DNA from: Paludibacter sp.
GTDB taxonomy: Bacteria; Bacteroidota; Bacteroidia; Bacteroidales; Paludibacteraceae
Length of the DNA stretch: 11,002 nt
Direction: 5' to 3'
Assembly: GCA_030655595.1 (NCBI GenBank)
Contig: JAUSNQ010000042.1
Span: forward strand, 1-11,002
Of the stretch, positions 6,906 to 11,002 are shown in pieces. The position numbers and the translations under genes are program-made. The notes below the pieces were generated by a model. It searched no databases and had not been told where the DNA came from. It saw only the letters and a list, made by a program, of their open reading frames with translations. How positions within the stretch are numbered: the stretch's first letter is position 1; each line of letters begins with the position of its first letter.

Positions 6906-9005
6906 ATGAAAAAGTTAATTCTTCTCAGTTTTAGCTTGACCGCATTATTTGCCTTACAAGCAGTTTCGATTCATGTAACAACCCCTGGAACGCTTTCAAC
7001 ATTATTCACTGCTAGTGAAAAAACGACCACCACAGAACTTACACTAACCGGTAATATCAATGCCAGTGATGTGAAGTGTTTACGCGATGAATTCACGAAT
7101 CTTTCGGTGTTAAATTTAAGCTCGGTATTTATCGATGCTTATAATGGTAACGGAGGAACATCTACTTATTATTCGTATCCGGCAAATGAAATGCCGGTGA
7201 GTTCATTTTTTAATTCAAATACGGGAGGAAAAAAAACACTCACCAGTGTTCACTTACCAAACTCCATTACATCAATTGGAGAAAGTGCCTTTTGCAATTG
7301 TGATGAACTTACCAGCATGACCATTCCTGCTGAAGTTGAGTTCATTGGAATGAATGCATTTGTTTGGTGTACCAAGTTGTCTGAATATTTCGTGAAAACG
7401 GGTAGTCCGTATTTCTCAACCAAGTATGGGGTCTTGTATAATCTTAATCAAACCAAGTTGATACAGTATCCCAACGGAAAGCACGGTGAATGTGTCATCC
7501 CGGCTACGGTTACATCTATTGCAATATCAGCATTTACGGCATGCATCGGTTTATCTGGCTTCGCATTAGAGGGTGAAAATTCGACCTATTCAGTTGTGGA
7601 CAGTGTTTTATTCAGTAAAAATTTAAACACACTTATCCAATACCCCACTGGAAAAATAGGTAATTATACTGTACCTAATTTTGTTGATCATATCGGATAT
7701 GCAGCTTTTGATGCTTGTGATGGTCTGACAAATGTAATGATAAGTGATTCGGTGAAAACAATTGCTACTTCAGCTTTTGCTGTTTGCAGGAACCTTTTAA
7801 CTGTGACCATAGGCAAGTCGGTGGCTTCAATTGGCGACAATGCTTTTGCCTTTTGTGGTAAACAAACTGCTTTCAATGTTCACCCTGATAATTTATCTTT
7901 TGCCGTCAACAATGGGGTTGTGTTTAATAAAAACCATTCAACATTAGTCCTATATCCTGCAGGGAAACAGGGTGATTATGAAATCCCAAATACGGTGAGT
8001 TCTATTGGTCGTTGGGCCTTTTATTCAAGTAAAATAACTGGTGTGAGCATACCTAACACGGTCACATCAATCGGCAATTCAGCATTTTTCTATTGTAAAA
8101 ATATCACGCATGTTGTGCTTCCTAATTCGATTACATCTATTGATGAAAATGCTTTTGGTTCAAGTGATATTACCAGCATCAATCTACCCATTGGGTTAAC
8201 TTACATGGGTCACTCAGCATTTAGTTATTGTACTGCACTTACCAGTATTACCATTCCCGAAACTATGACCAGTATTGAAGAGTACACTTTTCAGCATTGC
8301 AGTGCCTTAAGTGAAGTTTTCTTTCCTGCGACACTCAAAACTATAGGTGCAAATGCTTTTCGTAATTGCACCGGATTGAGCGGGGTTTTAACTATACCTA
8401 ATTCAGTAACTTCAATAGGATCATATGCTTTTTTAAACTGCCAAAGTCTAACTGGAGTGAATATTGAAAATTCAATAAACTCGATTGGTCGAGGATCCTT
8501 TTTGGGATGTGTAAATATTACGAATTTAACACTATCCCGGTCTGTGACTTCAATCGATAGTTATGCCTTTTCGGGTTGCAGTTCGCTGACTTCAATTTTC
8601 GCATATCCTGTTACTCCAGTCGATTTAAGTGCTAAAGAATATGTTTTTAATGGAGTTAATGAAGTAAACTGTACATTGTATGTGCCAATAGGTTCAAAAT
8701 CACTTTATCAAAACGCTATACAATGGAAGGATTTCGCCAATATAGTCGAATCATTGACTGGCTTATCACCTTTATCCCTGCAGGCTATCAGTCTGTATCC
8801 AAATCCGGTAACGTCAGGTTTCCGCATCAAAGGGATGGAAGGAGTCGGCACCCTTACACTCATGGATTTAACGGGCAAATTGTTGATAACAAAGCAAGTG
8901 ACTGCAAATGAGTATATTTCTGTAAGTGATGTTGCAAGTGGTATATATACGTTGAGAATCACTGTGCATGGAAGCTCAACAAATAGAAAATTAGTAATCA
9001 ATTAG
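6906..9005 (+). CDS. Secreted BspA-like leucine-rich-repeat protein with T9SS C-terminal sorting domain
   Basis: This 699-residue protein begins with a Sec signal peptide (1 to about 19, MKKLILLSFSLTALFALQA). A degenerate N-terminal region (20-110) leads into an LRR_5/BspA-type array (about 111-615) of roughly 23-residue units around the pattern LTSITIPxSVTSIGxxAFxxC. Three units are expanded to 57-58 residues. The array ends in a typical cap, LYVPIGSKSLYQNAIQWKDF at 591-610. The last 73 residues are a type A T9SS sorting domain: YPNP at 631-634, then LMDLTGKLL, ASGIYTLRI and terminal RKLVIN. The protein should cross the inner membrane by Sec and the outer membrane by T9SS, to be released or anchored at the cell surface. 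BspA-like relatives act in adhesion or binding; the ligand here cannot be read from sequence. The start directly precedes the signal peptide and lies 30 bp after a -7 element. The lactonase gene starts 10 bp after the stop, suggesting co-transcription. Confidence 0.92.
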   Translation: MKKLILLSFSLTALFALQAVSIHVTTPGTLSTLFTASEKTTTTELTLTGNINASDVKCLRDEFTNLSVLNLSSVFIDAYNGNGGTSTYYSYPANEMPVSSFFNSNTGGKKTLTSVHLPNSITSIGESAFCNCDELTSMTIPAEVEFIGMNAFVWCTKLSEYFVKTGSPYFSTKYGVLYNLNQTKLIQYPNGKHGECVIPATVTSIAISAFTACIGLSGFALEGENSTYSVVDSVLFSKNLNTLIQYPTGKIGNYTVPNFVDHIGYAAFDACDGLTNVMISDSVKTIATSAFAVCRNLLTVTIGKSVASIGDNAFAFCGKQTAFNVHPDNLSFAVNNGVVFNKNHSTLVLYPAGKQGDYEIPNTVSSIGRWAFYSSKITGVSIPNTVTSIGNSAFFYCKNITHVVLPNSITSIDENAFGSSDITSINLPIGLTYMGHSAFSYCTALTSITIPETMTSIEEYTFQHCSALSEVFFPATLKTIGANAFRNCTGLSGVLTIPNSVTSIGSYAFLNCQSLTGVNIENSINSIGRGSFLGCVNITNLTLSRSVTSIDSYAFSGCSSLTSIFAYPVTPVDLSAKEYVFNGVNEVNCTLYVPIGSKSLYQNAIQWKDFANIVESLTGLSPLSLQAISLYPNPVTSGFRIKGMEGVGTLTLMDLTGKLLITKQVTANEYISVSDVASGIYTLRITVHGSSTNRKLVIN
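7236..8750 (+). repeat. LRR_5 (BspA-type) coding repeat array with three expanded units
   Basis: The array covers residues 111-615 of the LRR protein. Ordinary units are 22-24 residues, starting near 111, 134, 273, 296, 376, 399, 421, 444, 467, 490, 514 and 537. Three expanded units lie at 157-214 and 215-272 (58 residues each) and 319-375 (57). Each expanded unit carries an island with a GVLY/SVLF/GVVF strand followed by YPNGK, YPTGK or YPAGK. Most units have Cys after NAF at the unit end (positions 155, 213, 271, 294, 317, 397, 442, 465, 488, 512, 535, 558). Two instead read YSSK or GSSD (near 373-376 and 418-421). Confidence 0.85.
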
Positions 9006-9011
9006 TAATCA
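8990..9011 (+). repeat. Exact 11-bp tandem duplication across the LRR stop codon
   Basis: ATTAGTAATCA occurs twice head to tail, at 8990-9000 and 9001-9011. The LRR stop codon TAG (9003-9005) lies in the second copy. Removing one copy would make the LRR frame read K-L-V-I-I and end at a TGA overlapping the ATG of the lactonase gene (ATGA). The repeat is directly visible; slippage as its origin is inference. Confidence 0.8.
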
Positions 9012-9015
9012 TTAT

Positions 9016-10119
9016 ATGAAAAGAAAATTGTTTTTATTGCTGCTCACAGGTTTTATTTACCACATCAGTGCGCAGACAAATAATTATCGTTTATTAATCG
9101 GAACTTACACAAATTCAGGTAAAAGCGAAGGAGTTTATAGTTACGAGGTCAATGTGGAAGCAGGTGTTTTTACACAAAAGGCAGTTGCACGCGAATTGGT
9201 GAATCCAAGTTATCTGGCTTTGTCATCCGATAAAAAGTTTGTCTATGCCGTGAGTGAATCCGGTACAGCCAGCAAGGCGGGGGCATTTGCCTTCGATGCA
9301 AAAAATGGGGATTTTCGCTTTTTGAATAGCTCCGATACTCACGGACAAGGTCCTTGTTACATAACAGCAAGTGATAAGCACGTATTTACTGCAAATTATG
9401 GCGGTGGAAGTATTTCGGTGTTCGGACGGAAACCCGATGGCTCATTGTCGGAACTCTTACAACTGATAAAGCATACTGGGAGTAGTATCAACCCAAAACG
9501 TCAAATAAAACCTTATGTGCATCAGGTGATTTTTACACCGGATATGCATTATTTACTTGCCAATGATTTGGGTACAGATTTAGTGACTGTTTACCGATAC
9601 GACAAAAATGGAAAAGACGAAATTTTGACTCCACACGATAGTATCCGTGTTAAAGCAGGAAGCGGACCGCGACATCTCACCATCAGCAAAAACGGAAAGT
9701 ATGTCTATTTGCTCCAGGAACTGGATGGTACAGTTTCCGTTATGACTTTGAATAAGGGTAGGTTGAAGGTTATACAAGAAACTTCGGTCGTTTTAAAACA
9801 AGGCGTAGAAACCGGAGCAGCAGATATTCATTTGTCGCCCGACGGAAAATTTCTTTATGCCACCAACCGTGGAACCATCAACGACATCACATGCTTTGCT
9901 GTGGGTAAAGACGGAAAATTGACACTCAAACAACAAATCCCTACAGGTGGCATTGCTCCACGTAATTTTTCGCTAACCCCCGATGGCAAATATCTTTTTA
10001 TCGGTAATCAACGCAGTGATCAAATTGTAATTATGAAGCGTGACAAAAAATCAGGTGCTTTGTCTGTTACAGGTAAAAGTATCCAAGTCGGTGCGCCTGT
10101 GTGTTTAATCTTCTATTAA
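9016..10119 (+). CDS. Exported lactonase, seven-bladed beta-propeller (6-phosphogluconolactonase/YbhE family)
   Basis: This 367-residue protein belongs to the Lactonase family related to E. coli Pgl (YbhE). Members hydrolyse lactones such as 6-phosphogluconolactone, or act on related cyclic substrates. A Sec signal peptide is visible at 1-19 ([10 protein letters not shown], then cleavage around HISA-QT). The mature part begins [19 protein letters not shown], the usual family start. Family blocks follow: GPCYITASD near 112, [12 protein letters not shown] at 125-136, HQVIFTPD at 169-176 with [14 protein letters not shown] after it, [19 protein letters not shown] at 215-233, [18 protein letters not shown] at 269-286, [20 protein letters not shown] at 311-330 and PVCLIF at the end. 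Length is normal, allowing for the signal. Export to the periplasm argues against a role in the cytosolic pentose phosphate pathway, so the substrate is unknown. It starts 10 bp after the LRR stop and ends 50 bp before nagB. No promoter of its own was found. Confidence 0.88.
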   Translation: MKRKLFLLLLTGFIYHISAQTNNYRLLIGTYTNSGKSEGVYSYEVNVEAGVFTQKAVARELVNPSYLALSSDKKFVYAVSESGTASKAGAFAFDAKNGDFRFLNSSDTHGQGPCYITASDKHVFTANYGGGSISVFGRKPDGSLSELLQLIKHTGSSINPKRQIKPYVHQVIFTPDMHYLLANDLGTDLVTVYRYDKNGKDEILTPHDSIRVKAGSGPRHLTISKNGKYVYLLQELDGTVSVMTLNKGRLKVIQETSVVLKQGVETGAADIHLSPDGKFLYATNRGTINDITCFAVGKDGKLTLKQQIPTGGIAPRNFSLTPDGKYLFIGNQRSDQIVIMKRDKKSGALSVTGKSIQVGAPVCLIFY

Positions 10120-10134
10120 AAAATTGTATCTTTG
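10104..10134 (+). promoter_or_regulatory. nagB promoter (Bacteroidota -33/-7 type)
   Basis: TATCTTTG at 10127-10134 is a perfect TAnnTTTG -7 element. TTT at 10104-10106 stands where the -33 TTG is expected, at 20 bp spacing, one base off consensus and inside the lactonase 3' end. Transcription should begin roughly 5-8 bases after the -7 element, leaving a short A-rich leader of about 25-30 bases before the ATG at 10170. This placement rules out translation from the in-frame ATG at 10101, which lies upstream of the promoter. Confidence 0.7.
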
Positions 10135-10169
10135 TCCACCCAATAAAATTCATTAAAACTAAAAAAATT

Positions 10170-10964
10170 ATGAGATTAATTATTCAGAAAAATTATGACC
10201 TGATTTCGAAATGGACAGCCAATTACATCGCAGATAAAATCAATGCGGCTGGAACAAACTCTGATAAACCTTTTGTGCTGGGTTTGCCAACCGGTTCAAC
10301 TCCACTTGGAACTTACAAGAACCTGATTGAATTGTATAAAAAAGGAAAAGTATCTTTCAAAAATGTCGTTACTTTCAATATGGATGAATACGTAGGAATT
10401 CCGCAGGCTCATGAACAAAGTTATTATACTTTCATGTGGAGTAATTTCTTAAGTAAAATTGATATCCTTCCTGAACGTGTTAATATCTTAAATGGAAATG
10501 CTGATAATCTCATTGCTGAATGTGAATCCTATGAAGCAAGAATCAAATCTTATGGAGGCATTGATTTGTTTTTGGGTGGTATTGGTCCCGATGGACACAT
10601 TGCTTTCAACGAGCCGGGATCTTCGTTAACTTCCAGAACCAGAATCAAAACATTGACCCAGGATACCATCATTGCTAATTCCCGTTTCTTTGACAATGAT
10701 GTTAACAAGGTACCAAAGAATGCCCTCACTGTAGGTGTTGGTACTGTTTGTGACGCTAAGGAAGTCCTGATCATTGTAAACGGTCATGGTAAAGCCCGCG
10801 CACTGCGTCACGCAGTGGAAGAACCGGTGAATCATATGTGGACCATCAGTGCATTACAATTGCATCCGAAAGCCATCATTGCTTGCGATGAAGCTGCTTG
10901 TGTGGAACTCAGAGTGGGGACGTATAATTATTTTAAAGAAATTGTAAAAGAGGCGATATTGTAA
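10170..10964 (+). CDS. nagB: Glucosamine-6-phosphate deaminase NagB
   Basis: This 264-residue cytoplasmic enzyme converts glucosamine 6-phosphate to fructose 6-phosphate and ammonia, feeding amino sugars into glycolysis. It aligns with E. coli NagB (266 aa) without gaps over most of its length. Shared blocks are [11 protein letters not shown] at 35-45, [10 protein letters not shown] at 67-76, [11 protein letters not shown] at 139-149 and [12 protein letters not shown] at 155-166. Catalytic residues sit at E. coli numbering: Asp72, Asp141, His143 and Glu148. The residues that form the E. coli allosteric N-acetylglucosamine-6-phosphate site are also present: Ser151, Ser152, Arg158, Lys160, Phe174 and Tyr254. 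Allosteric activation is therefore likely. I chose the ATG at 10170 because it gives MRLII, matching E. coli MRLIP, and follows a -7 element. An in-frame ATG at 10101 would add 23 residues without family similarity. No nagA or GlcNAc transport gene is visible nearby. Confidence 0.96.
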   Translation: MRLIIQKNYDLISKWTANYIADKINAAGTNSDKPFVLGLPTGSTPLGTYKNLIELYKKGKVSFKNVVTFNMDEYVGIPQAHEQSYYTFMWSNFLSKIDILPERVNILNGNADNLIAECESYEARIKSYGGIDLFLGGIGPDGHIAFNEPGSSLTSRTRIKTLTQDTIIANSRFFDNDVNKVPKNALTVGVGTVCDAKEVLIIVNGHGKARALRHAVEEPVNHMWTISALQLHPKAIIACDEAACVELRVGTYNYFKEIVKEAIL

Positions 10965-10974
10965 ATAACTATGT

Positions 10975-11002
10975 ATCGTTTTCCTGAGCTCAGGAAAACG
11001 AT
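10975..11002. terminator. Perfect 28-bp palindrome after nagB, probable (bidirectional) terminator
   Basis: The two 14-base arms, ATCGTTTTCCTGAG and its exact complement, meet at a GAGCTC centre with no spacer. It begins 10 bp after the nagB stop. In RNA it would fold into a hairpin of about 12 pairs closed by a four-base loop. Position and symmetry suit a Rho-independent terminator, possibly serving a convergent gene to the right. A T-tract cannot be checked because the window ends at the last paired base; the palindrome may extend further. An operator site is a less likely alternative. Confidence 0.6.

Noticed and set aside
7688..9001. Frames overlapping the LRR gene (minus strand 7688-7876 and 8708-9001; plus strand 8723-8911)
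   Set aside because: They overlap well-supported LRR and T9SS-domain coding sequence and show no family similarity.
9170..9777. Minus-strand frames inside the lactonase gene (9170-9370, 9580-9777)
   Set aside because: Antisense to conserved propeller motifs, with no coherent protein character.
10101..10169. 23-residue N-terminal extension of NagB
   Set aside because: It has no similarity to the NagB family and spans the -7 element, so it would not be transcribed from the nagB promoter.
10550..10835. Minus-strand frames inside nagB (10550-10774, 10626-10835)
   Set aside because: Antisense to the most conserved NagB catalytic region; openness reflects codon use of the real gene.
1..11002. 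Defence system, mobile element, CRISPR array or biosynthetic cluster
   Set aside because: No transposase, integrase, nuclease, repeat-spacer pattern or synthase domain was seen; all genes fit envelope biogenesis, secretion or sugar metabolism.

Overview
The window looks like ordinary chromosome from a member of the Bacteroidota, most likely Bacteroidales-like. Four signs point there. The TamA-like assembly factor is made as a lipoprotein (TamL). A leucine-rich-repeat protein carries a C-terminal type IX secretion (T9SS) sorting domain. Start codons follow A-rich leaders rather than clear Shine-Dalgarno sites. Two promoters show the Bacteroidota -7 element TAnnTTTG. I see no phage, insertion-sequence, CRISPR, tRNA or rRNA signal.

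Left part (1-6644, minus strand): an apparent operon read right to left. It encodes a 64-residue protein with two membrane segments, then the very large TamB-like protein (1658 aa), then TamL. The tamB stop and tamL start overlap by four bases. tamL runs off the left edge, leaving 471 residues: lipobox, soluble N-terminal region and the first barrel strands. TamB and TamL should form an envelope-spanning translocation and assembly module between inner and outer membrane.

Middle (6645-6905): a 261-bp AT-rich divergent intergenic region. It holds a good -7 element for the rightward gene and a weaker candidate for the leftward operon.

Right part (6906-11002, plus strand): a BspA-like LRR protein predicted to be secreted through T9SS, then after 10 bp a Sec-exported seven-bladed-propeller lactonase, then nagB (glucosamine-6-phosphate deaminase) with its own promoter. 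A perfect 28-bp palindrome follows nagB and ends exactly at the window edge. The LRR protein and lactonase are probably co-transcribed. nagB is probably separate and handles intracellular amino-sugar catabolism.

I found no convincing undescribed multi-gene system. The observations most worth a second look are the small membrane protein heading the tam operon, an exact 11-bp tandem duplication across the LRR stop codon that seems to have abolished a stop/start overlap, the exported lactonase whose family name implies a cytosolic substrate, and the palindrome after nagB.
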